A DNA stretch of 36,731 nt from JBDTNL01 sp039933785 (lineage in GTDB: Bacteria; Acidobacteriota; Thermoanaerobaculia; Multivoradales; JAGPDF01): NCBI GenBank assembly GCA_039933785.1, contig JBDTNL010000036.1:1-36731 (forward strand), read 5' to 3'. Under the pieces are notes generated by a model, which was not told the DNA's origin, made no database searches, and saw nothing but the letters and a program-made list of their open reading frames with translations. Within the stretch, counting starts at the first letter, position 1. Each line of letters starts with the position of its first letter. Positions 17,901-27,709 of this stretch are shown here, in pieces. The position numbers were made by a program, and so were the translations under genes.

Positions 17901-18216
17901 CGCGCTTGGCGAGCGCGATCGCGAGATTGATCCCGGTCTGCCCGCCCACCGTGGGCAGCAGGGCATCCGGGCGCTCACGGGCGATGATCTTCTCGACGAT
18001 CTCGGGCACCAGCGGCTCGATGTACGTGGCGTCCGAGAACTCCGGGTCGGTCATGATGGTCGCCGGATTCGAGTTCACCAGAATGACCCGGTAGCCCTCG
18101 GCCTTGAGCGCCCGGCAGGCCTGAGTCCCGGAATAGTCGAACTCACAGGCCTGCCCGATGACGATCGGGCCGGACCCGACGATGAGGATGGATTTGAGGT
18201 CGGTTCGCTTCGGCAT
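14995..18216 (-). CDS. carB: Carbamoyl-phosphate synthase large subunit
   Basis: Makes carbamoyl phosphate from bicarbonate, ATP and ammonia delivered by CarA, for pyrimidines and arginine. From ATG 18216 the protein is 1073 aa, the same length as E. coli CarB. It begins [20 protein letters not shown] and contains two homologous ATP-grasp halves (second half opening [21 protein letters not shown]), each with the paired CEFDYSG/EFDYCC and [10 protein letters not shown] or [10 protein letters not shown] metal-site motifs, and a C-terminal MGS-like allosteric domain (about residues 935-1073). The longer open frame upstream has no family support. carA lies 8.3 kb away at 26516-27700 rather than adjacent, and a hybrid kinase gene follows carB directly. 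Confidence 0.97.
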   Translation of the reverse strand: [1073 protein letters not shown]

Positions 18217-18334
18217 GCTAAAGCGGAAGTCTATCAGCGGGCCGACCGAGACCTCCTCGTCCTCGTTCCCCTTGAGCCCCTTTCTCCCGCCATCCCGCGT
18301 CTTGAATAGAACCGGACTCTCACTGGAGGAAGCC

Positions 18335-20062
18335 ATGCCATTCGTCGACCGCCCACATCACCGTCGCGTCGCGAGACCGCGCTTGGCGCCGAGTCTTCTC
18401 TGCCTCGCTCTGGCTACTGCGTGGTCGGCACCGGGCTCGGCACAGCTCGTGGTGTCCAATGGCCAGGGCCCGACCGAGGGTCTGACGTTCTTTCCCGCCA
18501 ACGCCACTGGCAACGCCACCCCGCTCCGGGTCGTGACTGGAAGTCAGACCCAGATGCGCGTGCCGGGACAGTTCGTCATCGATCCCGTGCACCAGGAAAT
18601 TCTCGTGGCCAGCGCGTTGACGGGAGATATGTACGTCTTTCCCCTGAACGCCAGCGGCGACGTGCCGCCCATCCGCTATCTTCATCCCGGGCTCGTCGAG
18701 TCGGTCGCCCTCGACCTTGCGCACGATGAGCTGTTCGGGACTAGCGAGGCGAACAACATCGCGGTGTACCCGCGCACAGCGAGCGGGAACGCGACGCCAC
18801 TGAGAACCATCGCGGGATCCGCAACCCAACTCTCCATTCCTTCCTCCGTCGCATATGACGCCATGCACGGAGAAATCTTCGTCACCAGCCAGGGCAACTC
18901 AAGGGTCCTGGTGTTCCGGCGCACCGACCACGGAAACGTGGCGCCCCTGCGAGTTCTCGAGGGCCCCCATACACAGCTCATGGAGCCCTACGGGGTGGCC
19001 GTCGACGTGGTTCACGACGAGATCATCGTCACCGATCGCGTGGGCGCGATCAGCGCGTTTGCGCGCACCGCGCACGGCGACACGGCGCCGCTGCGCCACG
19101 TCGCCGGCGCCAACAGCACGCTGAAAGAGACGCTGGGGGTCACCCTATTGAGTGACACCGAGCTGGCGGTGGCCAGCCTCGGCGAGACTGGCAGCAATCT
19201 CAGCGACGACCGCGTCCTCGTCTTCTCACGCACGGCCAACGGCAACGCTCCGCCGCTCCGCAAGATCGGCGGCAGTAGCAGCTCGACCGCCGGCCCGTTC
19301 TATGCGGGCGTGATCAGCATGGTGCTCAACGACAGTCGTTTCTTCGTCGAAGCGACCTGGCGCACGCCCGACAAAACACGCGGCATCGCGACGGCGCAGA
19401 AGATCACCGGCGACACCGGCTACCTGTGGTTCTTCTCGGACCAGAATGTCGAGGCGGTGGTGAAAGTGCTCGACGGCTGCGCCAACAACGGCAAGTTCTG
19501 GGTCTTCGCCGGCGGGCTCACCAACGTGTTCACCAGCCTCAAGGTGACCGACCTCGCGACGGGTCAGGCCAAGGTCTATACCAACCCACTCAACACCGCC
19601 TTCCAACCCATCCAGGACACCGCCGCGTTCGCAACCTGCGGCACGAGTTGGACGGCCCCGGCAGCCGCCCCTCTGCCCCCGGCCGTGCGAGCAGACATCG
19701 AGCCGTCCACCACGACCCCCACCTTCTCCTGCACCGGCCTCTGTCTCTCCTCGAACCGCTATCGGGTGAGCGCCACCTGGCACACGGCGTCCGCCAGCGG
19801 CACCGCCACCGGTGTGAAGCTCACCGACGACACCGGCTATCTCTGGTTCTTTGGCGCTTCCAACGTCGAGGTGGTCGTCAAGGTGCTGAATGGCTGCCTG
19901 GAGAACAATCATGTTTGGGTCTTCGCCGGCGGGCTGACCAATGTGCAGGTAACTCTGACCGTGCACGACAGCCTGACCGGAAAAGACGCGGTCTACGTCA
20001 ATCCGCAGGGCACGGCATTCAAGCCGGTGCAGGACACCGGCGCCTTCCAGGTCTGCATCTGA
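18335..20062 (+). CDS. Secreted NHL-like propeller protein with two TGYLWFF/FAGGLTNV domains
   Basis: A 575-aa exported protein of unknown function. The signal peptide (about residues 10-36, ending GSAQ) is followed by six repeats of roughly 44 aa with the core xxRTAxGNAxPLRxIxG (about 52-315), consistent with a six-bladed NHL-type propeller. Then come two copies of a roughly 100-aa domain (about 331-435 and 471-575), each with TGYLWFF, NVEVVVKVL-GC, WVFAGGLTNV, TG...VY-NP and QDT-AF-C. From memory this domain occurs in secreted proteins of Acidobacteriota-like genomes; I know no function. GGAGG lies 6 nt before ATG 18335. It is divergent from carB and stands alone. Confidence 0.85.
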   Translation: MPFVDRPHHRRVARPRLAPSLLCLALATAWSAPGSAQLVVSNGQGPTEGLTFFPANATGNATPLRVVTGSQTQMRVPGQFVIDPVHQEILVASALTGDMYVFPLNASGDVPPIRYLHPGLVESVALDLAHDELFGTSEANNIAVYPRTASGNATPLRTIAGSATQLSIPSSVAYDAMHGEIFVTSQGNSRVLVFRRTDHGNVAPLRVLEGPHTQLMEPYGVAVDVVHDEIIVTDRVGAISAFARTAHGDTAPLRHVAGANSTLKETLGVTLLSDTELAVASLGETGSNLSDDRVLVFSRTANGNAPPLRKIGGSSSSTAGPFYAGVISMVLNDSRFFVEATWRTPDKTRGIATAQKITGDTGYLWFFSDQNVEAVVKVLDGCANNGKFWVFAGGLTNVFTSLKVTDLATGQAKVYTNPLNTAFQPIQDTAAFATCGTSWTAPAAAPLPPAVRADIEPSTTTPTFSCTGLCLSSNRYRVSATWHTASASGTATGVKLTDDTGYLWFFGASNVEVVVKVLNGCLENNHVWVFAGGLTNVQVTLTVHDSLTGKDAVYVNPQGTAFKPVQDTGAFQVCI

Positions 20063-20065
20063 GGC

Positions 20066-20293
20066 TCAAGCGTCCGGCGATTCCCTTTCGACGGAGTCGC
20101 CGGGCGAGAAGCCGCCGCACACGACCACCGGCAAGGGCGGATAGCGCGGGAACCGCGGATCGCTGGCCGCGAGCTCGCAGCGCAGAAACACGCTGCGTGG
20201 CGAAGCGAGCAGCTCGCTGTGCTGGCAGGTTCTGCACAGGCCGGGATCGCCGCCAAGCCGGGCGAAGACCTCGCTGCGGGGGGTCTGGCTCAC
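20066..20293 (-). CDS. Small Cys-rich protein, putative zinc ribbon-like
   Basis: A 75-aa soluble protein with four cysteines and a histidine: CRTCQH (Cys20, Cys23, His25), FLRCELA (Cys39) and VVVCGGF (Cys59), around the distinctive segment AASDPRFPRYPPLP. The CxxC plus two further Cys suggests a structural zinc site. I believe similar short proteins recur in related genomes, but I assign no function. The GTG start at 20293 overlaps the stop of the ClC gene (GTGA), so it is translated from the same mRNA. Only 3 nt separate its stop from the convergent propeller gene. Confidence 0.72.
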   Translation of the reverse strand: MSQTPRSEVFARLGGDPGLCRTCQHSELLASPRSVFLRCELAASDPRFPRYPPLPVVVCGGFSPGDSVERESPDA

Positions 20294-22419
20294 GAATCGA
20301 GCACGATGGTGACCGGGCTCCCGGCGGGAGTCGGCTCGCCACGCTCGAGTGCTTCGACGGCGGCGCTGGGGCCGAGCACCACTAAAATGTCGGCCGCGCC
20401 CAGAATGGCGGCGCCGTCGGGGATCACGCGCTCTTCGACTTCGCCCCGCCGCCGCTTGATTTCGAGCACCCGAACGCCCGAAGACTGCGCGAGCCGCGTC
20501 TCGGCCAGCGTACGGCCCACCAAGCGCGCCGGAACGCTGACCGAGCGCACCGCGAAGTCCGGCGGCAGCTCGACGTAGTTGCGGCCGGCGCTCTCGCCCT
20601 CGGCGCTGACGAAGGTGGCCAACAGGGCCGGCCGCCCGAGCACCTCCTGGGTGTACACCGCCATGACGTCGCGCTTGGCCAGCACGCCGCGATACTTGCC
20701 GTCCGCGCCGAGCACCGGTAGACGTTCGGAATCGCTCCGCGCGAAGGCCTCGATGGCGCCGGGGATGCGGTCGCCGTCGGTGAGCGTCACGCCCACCGGC
20801 AGCATCAGATCGTGCGCCAACACCGCCAGGAGAACTCCCGGCTCCTCGAGCGCATGCTTGATGTCGTGCAGCGACACGCCGCCGAGGAGCTCGCCGGCGT
20901 CGTTCACCACGAACAACCGCTGGCGGCGGGTACCCAGAAAGCGCTCGACCAGCTGCTTGTAGGTGTCGGTAGGTTTCAAGGTCTCGAAGTCGGGGCGTAC
21001 GAGGTCGCGCACCAGCAGGCTCGCCAGCACGGTCTCCTCGCGGCGCTGGTTGATGTCGATGCCGCGGGCCAGCAACGACCCGGTGTAGATCGAAGCCGGA
21101 TAGAGCCAGCGTGAGAGCACGGACGAGGAGATCGCGGCGATCATCAGCGGCAGGATCAGGTCATAGTTGCCGGTGAACTCGAACAGGATGAGGATCGAGC
21201 TGATCGGCGCGTGGCTGGTGCCGGCGGCGATCGCCGCCATGCCGACCGCGGCGTAGGCACCGTAGGGACCGGTCGAATGCGGGAAGAGCTCGTGGATGGC
21301 AAAGCCGTACGCACCGCCGACCAGGGCGCCGACGCACATCGACGGCGTGAACATCCCGCCCGAGCCACCACCGCCGGCAGTGAAGGCGGTCGCCAGGAGC
21401 TTGGCGAGCGGCAGGATCAACAGCAGAGTGAGCGGCAGGTTCTCGTGCAGCGCCTGCGTGATGGTGTCAAATCCGTTGCCGTAGACGTACGGCACGTACA
21501 TCCCGATCGCGCCGACCAGCGCCATGCCGAACACCGGGCGCAGAGCGCGGTGCAGATTCAAGCGATCGAACAGGGCACCGACGCCCTTGATCCCGAGCAC
21601 GAAGGCGACCGAGATCACCGCGCCGAGAATCCCCAAGCCGGCGTAGGCAAGCAATTCCCAGCTGCTCACCAGCTTGTAGCCCGGCGCGGCGTAGATCGGC
21701 GAGCTGCCGAGCGCCCAACGGCCCACCACGGTCGAAATCACCGAGGCCACCACGATCGGGCCGAAGATTTCGAGCGCGAAGTTGCCGAGGATCACTTCCA
21801 TGGCGAACAACGCGCCGCCGATCGGCGTGTTGTAGATCGCCGCCATGCCGGCGGCGGCGCCGCAACCGATGAGGATCTTCACCCGATGCGGCGGCAGTCC
21901 GAGGCGGATGCCGAGCCACGAGGCCACCATGGCTCCCAAACCCACGGCTGGACCCTCGCGACCGAGCGAGCCGCCGCTGCCCACCGTGACGATGGCGGCG
22001 CCAGCGCTCCACAGGACCGGTTCCGCGTCCACCTTGCCGCCCTTGAGCGTCACCGCCTCGAGCAGGCGCGAGACGCCATGGCCAGCCACCGGTCTGCCGG
22101 CACGCAGGATTATCCAGGCCAGGAACAGGCCGCCCGCGACCGGGGCCAGGAAGCGCACGTACATCGGCGCGTGGATGGCCGCGTCGAGCATCCCCTCCGG
22201 CTCGCCCCAGAGCAGCGCCTGCACCACCCATGAAAGCCGGGCCACCAGGATCCCGATGATGCCCGCCGCCAACCCGATGAATGGAATAAGGAGGAAGAAA
22301 ACGCGGTCTTCCTGCGTAGCCAGGGCAAAACGCCGCGCCAGGGCAAACTCGACTCGCCGCCACCCGGCGCGCAATCGCGCCCCAGCAAGCCGGGATCGGG
22401 CCTGAAAGCGGGTTCTCAT
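20290..22419 (-). CDS. ClC-type chloride channel/antiporter with CBS pair and TrkA-C domain
   Basis: A 709-aa membrane protein. The ClC core (about residues 38-455) carries the anion-path motifs GSGGSLGREGP (gating Glu155) and GGGGSGGMFTPS. Then come two CBS domains (about 465-590; LVRDLVRPDFETLKP and DLMLPVGVTLTDG segments) and a C-terminal TrkA-C-like domain (about 620-700; VGRTLAETRLAQSSGVRVLEI, ADILVVLG). CBS and TrkA-C domains normally sense nucleotides or other ligands. The gating Glu favours Cl-/H+ exchange over a pure channel, but this is not decisive. ATG 22419 has only a weak GAGG site. The next gene overlaps its stop by 4 nt. The 229-nt gap upstream holds several hairpins. Confidence 0.93.
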   Translation of the reverse strand: MRTRFQARSRLAGARLRAGWRRVEFALARRFALATQEDRVFFLLIPFIGLAAGIIGILVARLSWVVQALLWGEPEGMLDAAIHAPMYVRFLAPVAGGLFLAWIILRAGRPVAGHGVSRLLEAVTLKGGKVDAEPVLWSAGAAIVTVGSGGSLGREGPAVGLGAMVASWLGIRLGLPPHRVKILIGCGAAAGMAAIYNTPIGGALFAMEVILGNFALEIFGPIVVASVISTVVGRWALGSSPIYAAPGYKLVSSWELLAYAGLGILGAVISVAFVLGIKGVGALFDRLNLHRALRPVFGMALVGAIGMYVPYVYGNGFDTITQALHENLPLTLLLILPLAKLLATAFTAGGGGSGGMFTPSMCVGALVGGAYGFAIHELFPHSTGPYGAYAAVGMAAIAAGTSHAPISSILILFEFTGNYDLILPLMIAAISSSVLSRWLYPASIYTGSLLARGIDINQRREETVLASLLVRDLVRPDFETLKPTDTYKQLVERFLGTRRQRLFVVNDAGELLGGVSLHDIKHALEEPGVLLAVLAHDLMLPVGVTLTDGDRIPGAIEAFARSDSERLPVLGADGKYRGVLAKRDVMAVYTQEVLGRPALLATFVSAEGESAGRNYVELPPDFAVRSVSVPARLVGRTLAETRLAQSSGVRVLEIKRRRGEVEERVIPDGAAILGAADILVVLGPSAAVEALERGEPTPAGSPVTIVLDS

Positions 22420-22450
22420 GCTGCCTCAACCACTCGATAAACCATTTCGC

Positions 22451-22592
22451 AGGTGCTTACGTATATCTCAATGGATACTGGAAGTCGTCAAGGCTTTCAG
22501 CCTTCCGGAGTCCAGTCGGTCGCATTCGCGCTCGACCTGGGTTCCAAACCGCGAGCCGCAAGGCCCGCACCTACCTAAAGTCCTTCCACCCC
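22451..22592. ncRNA. Possible structured RNA or leader in the clc upstream gap
   Basis: Three stem-loops follow each other: 22490-22504 (AAGGCT/AGCCTT), 22512-22540 (CCA...GGTCG/CGACC...TGG) and 22551-22568 (GCGAGCC, GCAA tetraloop, GGCCCGC, one mismatch). AGGTGC (22451-22456) can pair with GCACCT (22567-22572). A strong terminator hairpin follows on the plus side. It may be a plus-strand small RNA, or the minus-strand 5' leader of the ClC gene. I matched it to no known family. Confidence 0.3.
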
Positions 22593-22618
22593 AAGGGGGC
22601 CGGGTAACCGGCCCCCTT
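22593..22618. terminator. Strong hairpin terminator of the M1 aminopeptidase gene, possibly bidirectional
   Basis: AAGGGGGCCGG (22593-22603) and CCGGCCCCCTT (22608-22618) form a perfect 11-bp stem with a GTAA loop, 30 nt beyond the aminopeptidase stop codon. On the plus side it is followed by a weakly T-rich CGTCTGTCT. Confidence 0.75.
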
Positions 22619-22648
22619 CGTCTGTCTAACGGTCCGGGAAAACGGCAC

Positions 22649-25255
22649 CTAGTGTGCTGCGTCCGCACGCAACGCGTCCTCTACCGATTTCCCCTGTGCA
22701 TTCCTCAGTTCCAGGCAGGCCGAAGTCGAATCCACGGCCCGGCCGAGACCGTCCGCCAAGCCGGGATTCTCCTTGCCCGAGAAGAACGCTTGCGCCGACT
22801 CCATCCGCTCCTTCGAGCAACCCGCCGCCAATCGCGGGAGCCCGGGCACCACCGGCGGCGGTACCTTGGCGACCAGCGCCGCCCAGTTTGCCTGCAGCCA
22901 CTTCCAGCCGCGATCGCGACCCTCCTCGGTGCGATCGACCGCGAAGAGAATCGCCACCGTCTCGCTCGAACGCAATCCGTCCCCGAGTGAGCTCTCGAGC
23001 GCCTTCGCGGAAAGCGCGGGATCGCTAAACGAGCCGATTCCACCGAGTAGGGCTCGCCGCTCGGTGGGACTGGCCGGCTTCGCCAGCCGCGCCTGATAGG
23101 CGTCGAAGAGCGCGCCATCGCCGTCGAGAGCAGCGAGCTGCAGCATCGTGCCGACCAGATTGGGCGCGACGATGGAAGCCTCGCCGGCCAGCCAACGCTC
23201 AGCAAGCCTGCGCGCCTCGCTGCGCACGGCATGGTCCTCCCCTTCGTTGCCGACCAGCGACAGCAACTGACCCCGCCAGTCCTCGGCCGCCAGACTCTGG
23301 CCGGACGTGGGCGACCAACCCGCGCGACTCGCTGCAGGGCCGAATCGACAGCGGATGAACTCCGCATACGGCGCGGCGGTCGAACCCACCGCGAATGGTG
23401 TTTCGAGCGCCGCCACGGCCTCGATCACCGGTGTCGCGACCAGTGGATCCGTGTCGTCGGCGAAGCTCGACAGCGTGCGCACCCATTGTCCGCCTTCGAG
23501 CCTGCCGGCATCGAGCAGGGCGCGCAGGTTGCCGAGCGCCGCCACGCGTTCACCGGCCGTGAGCTCGGCGCGCGCGGCGAGCAGGCGGTCGAGGTCGCCG
23601 TTCGCCAGCCGCCAACGGTAGTAGCCGCGCCCCCCGGCGTTCGGGAGCACCCAGTGCAATGTCCCATGCGCATGGAGCGCAATCTTGGCCTGGCGCTGCT
23701 CGAGGACGACGCTGGCGCGATGCATACCCTGATCGTCGGCGAACGCGAGGGTCACCGGCACATGCCAGGACATCTCGGCCACGGTCCCTTTCGAACGATG
23801 GAAACGCTCTTGCGAGAACGAAACCGTGCCGCCACGCCCCGCCTCCACCGTCATGTCGAGCAACGGCACGCCGGGCTGCTGCGCGAAGCCGCTCAGCACG
23901 CCGACGACATCCTTCTGCGCCACCTTACCGAGGGAGCGCCAGAGGTCGTTGGCGTCGGCGTTGCCCCAGGCGTGCTCATTCAGGTAGGCGAGCATGCCGC
24001 CGCGAAACGCGTCGGCGCCGATCCAGCCCTCGACCATGCCCAACACACCGCGGCCCTTGGCATACGCCTGGCCCACGTTTTCGAAGGCCTCCGCGACCGC
24101 GCAGTCGTCGGGCAGCCGCAGGGCCTTGGTCTTCGGCGAGCCATCGTTGCGCATGGCGCGGTCGGTCGCCTGCAGATCGTCGATCTCGAAGTGCATCTGC
24201 GGCGCCACTTGGATCGCGACCTTGTTCGCCATCCAGTCGGCGAAGGATTCGTTCAGCCAGAGGTCGTTCCACCAGCGCATGGTCACCAGGTCGCCGAACC
24301 ACATGTGGGCCAGCTCGTGAGCGGTGACGAAGAGCAGCCGGCTCTTCGCCTGTTCGGACTTCTCGCGCGGGTCGACCAGCAGGATGCGATCGGCGAAGGT
24401 GATGGCGCCGGCGTTCTCCATCGCTCCATACGCGAAATCGGGCACCGCGATGAGGTCCACCTTGTCGAACGGGTACGGGCGCCCGAAGTAGGCCTCGAGC
24501 GCGGCGAGCGCTGGAGGCGTGACCTCAGCGGCCAGGCTGGCGCGCGCGATCTCGCCCCTGACGGTCACGATCCGGCCGGGAACCGACAGGCCGGGAATTG
24601 GAATCGACTCGAACGGCCCGACCGCCACGGCGACCAGGTAGGACGGCAGCGGCGGAGTCGGCTTGAAGGTCACCGTCTTCCTCCCGCCGGACTTCTCTTC
24701 CTTCTGCACGCTCATGTTCGAGATCGCGAGGTCGTTCTCCGGGACCTCGAGCACCACGCTCCAGGGAATCTTGAACCCCGGCTCATCGAAGCACGGAAAC
24801 GCGCCCCGGGCGTCGATCTGTTCGAATTGGGTAAATAGATAGGAGTCCGCACCCACCGCCACACGGTAGAGCGAGACCGCCTGGGTGTTGTACCTCTGGG
24901 TGAAAGCGATGTCGAGGCGATAGGCGCCCGGCTTCAAACTCGTCGTCGGCCGCACGGTGACGACGTCGCCGTCGTGCTCGACCTTGGTCTCGACGGCCGC
25001 ACCTGCGGGATCGTGCAAGGCGAGCGTGCCGAGCGTCTCACCGGCGGCGTGAAACCGCAACTGGTCGACGGCTCGCCGCACGTCCAGATCGATGGTGGTA
25101 TCACCGCTGTAGACCGCCGCGGCGGGATCGAGTCGGAGGCGCAGCGCCTGGGCCTTCGGCACCACATCGTCTCCAAGCCGCAACGGAGCGACGGCGTTCG
25201 CCGCCCCCGGCAACAGCGCGAGTAGCAGCAGCAACGCAAGACTCCGTGATTTCAT
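22649..25255 (-). CDS. Secreted M1 family zinc aminopeptidase
   Basis: An 868-aa gluzincin that removes N-terminal residues from peptides. A signal peptide (residues 1-22, LLLLLALLPGAANA) exports it. The exopeptidase motif GAMEN is at 277-281, the zinc site HELAH at 313-317 with the third ligand Glu336 in NESFADW, and a helical ERAP1-like C-terminal domain (about 520-860) completes the normal M1 architecture. Start: ATG 25255 has a GGAG-type site 7 nt upstream; the longer frame would precede the signal peptide. It is third in the operon carA - LolC/E-like permease - pepN-like (37-nt gap) and ends at the terminator 22593-22618. Confidence 0.93.
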   Translation of the reverse strand: MKSRSLALLLLLALLPGAANAVAPLRLGDDVVPKAQALRLRLDPAAAVYSGDTTIDLDVRRAVDQLRFHAAGETLGTLALHDPAGAAVETKVEHDGDVVTVRPTTSLKPGAYRLDIAFTQRYNTQAVSLYRVAVGADSYLFTQFEQIDARGAFPCFDEPGFKIPWSVVLEVPENDLAISNMSVQKEEKSGGRKTVTFKPTPPLPSYLVAVAVGPFESIPIPGLSVPGRIVTVRGEIARASLAAEVTPPALAALEAYFGRPYPFDKVDLIAVPDFAYGAMENAGAITFADRILLVDPREKSEQAKSRLLFVTAHELAHMWFGDLVTMRWWNDLWLNESFADWMANKVAIQVAPQMHFEIDDLQATDRAMRNDGSPKTKALRLPDDCAVAEAFENVGQAYAKGRGVLGMVEGWIGADAFRGGMLAYLNEHAWGNADANDLWRSLGKVAQKDVVGVLSGFAQQPGVPLLDMTVEAGRGGTVSFSQERFHRSKGTVAEMSWHVPVTLAFADDQGMHRASVVLEQRQAKIALHAHGTLHWVLPNAGGRGYYRWRLANGDLDRLLAARAELTAGERVAALGNLRALLDAGRLEGGQWVRTLSSFADDTDPLVATPVIEAVAALETPFAVGSTAAPYAEFIRCRFGPAASRAGWSPTSGQSLAAEDWRGQLLSLVGNEGEDHAVRSEARRLAERWLAGEASIVAPNLVGTMLQLAALDGDGALFDAYQARLAKPASPTERRALLGGIGSFSDPALSAKALESSLGDGLRSSETVAILFAVDRTEEGRDRGWKWLQANWAALVAKVPPPVVPGLPRLAAGCSKERMESAQAFFSGKENPGLADGLGRAVDSTSACLELRNAQGKSVEDALRADAAH

Positions 25256-25292
25256 GACCAGTCTCCTCACTCAGACCGCTCACTCAGAGCGC

Positions 25293-26515
25293 TCATTCAT
25301 AGCGCAGGGCGGTGGATGGTTGCAGCCGGGCGGCGCGCCACGCGGGCCCCAGGCAAGCGATCAGATTGACCAGTAGCGCGAAGCCCACCACCGCGGCCAC
25401 GTCGAGGAACCGCACGGTGAAGGGCACCGAAGCCAGGAAGTAGATCGCCGCGACGTCGGCGTCGAAGCGGATTACGTGGAAGCGATCGAGCAGCCACGCC
25501 GCACCGCAGCCCACCGTGACACCGAGAGCGGTGCCCATCAGGCCCAGGACTCCTCCATAGAGTACGAAGACCATCCGCACCGCGGCCGGCGGGAGCCCCA
25601 TCGCGGTGAGCACTCCGATGTCGCGCATGCGCTCGCGCACGAGCACCACCAACGTCGAAGCGACGTTGAAGGTCGAGACCACGACGATCAGCCCGAGAAC
25701 CAGGAACAGGATCATCTGCTGCAGGCGCAGCGCGGCGAAGAGCTCACCGTTCATTTCCTGCCAGTTGGTCACCAGGTATGCCGGGCCGAGGATCTCGCCG
25801 GCGCGTTCCGCGATCGCCGGCGCGGTCTCCGGATCGCGCAAGCGCAGCTCATAGAAGCCGCCGCCGCTCTCGCCGAAGGCCGCTACGTGCTGGCGCGCCA
25901 TCACCACCCAGCGGCGGTCGAACTCGGAGAATCCGCTGTGGAAGGATCCCTTCACGCGCACGCTACGAAACGAGAAACGCGGATGACCGTCGCGAAACTC
26001 GAGGGCGGTGAGCCGCAGCAAGTCGCCGGGCTGACTGCCCAGCGCGGCGATCAGCTCATCGCCGAGAATCGCGACCGCTAGTCCATCGGCACCGTCGGTG
26101 AGATCTCCGACGCCGCCACCGAGAATCTCGCCGCCCGGGCTCACGCCGCGCAGCGAGACGTCCAGCCCTTGCACTCGAGTCGCGCTGCTGAGTACGCCCT
26201 GTCCGAAGCCGACGGCGTCGACACGCACGACTCCGGGCAGGGCGCTGAGACGCTCGAGGGGCTGCAGGGCGAGCGGTTTCGCGCCCTCCGCCAGGATCGG
26301 ATACGCGACCACGGCGGCATTCGCGCCCACCAGCTTGCGTTCGAGCTCGTGGCGGTAGCCGGTCATCAGTGCCATCGCGATGATCATCGCCAGCACACCG
26401 ATCGCGGTCGCCAGCAGCGCGGCGCGGGCGGTGCCGTCGAGCATGCGGCTTCGCCGGCCCCGCAGGTAGCGCCAGGCGAGCTCCCAGGGCAGCGCGACCG
26501 CCCTGGAGCCGGAGC

Positions 26516-26519
<4 letters not shown>
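25293..26519 (-). CDS. LolC/LolE-family ABC transporter permease
   Basis: A 408-aa inner-membrane protein with the MacB/LolC layout: an N-terminal helix (AALLATAIGVLAMIIAMAL, about 28-48), a large periplasmic domain (about 50-265) and three C-terminal helices in the FtsX domain (about 270-400), ending in ARLQPSTALRYE, a typical LolC/E terminus (P-x-x-ALRYE). In the Lol system it would release lipoproteins from the inner membrane. The ATG at 26519 overlaps the carA stop (ATGA). No LolD ATPase gene lies in this window, so its partner is encoded elsewhere. The much longer open frame upstream is the overlap with carA. Confidence 0.88.
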
Positions 26520-27700
<1,181 letters not shown>

Positions 27701-27702
27701 TG

Positions 27703-27709
27703 TAGGATA
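27703..27709. promoter_or_regulatory. Possible shared symmetric -10 for carA and the divergent gene
   Basis: TAGGATA reads as TAGGAT on the plus strand and TATCCT on the minus strand, within the 36-nt gap between divergent starts. No strong -35 is evident for either. Confidence 0.3.

Noticed and set aside
22535..22560. tRNA-like T-loop (GGTTCCAAACC)
   Set aside because: Position 57 is not a purine, the T-stem does not pair, and no acceptor stem or CCA end can be built around it.
22420..22592. Fluoride riboswitch upstream of the ClC gene
   Set aside because: The conserved fluoride-riboswitch elements are not found in the minus-strand leader, and the channel has the standard GREGP chloride motif.
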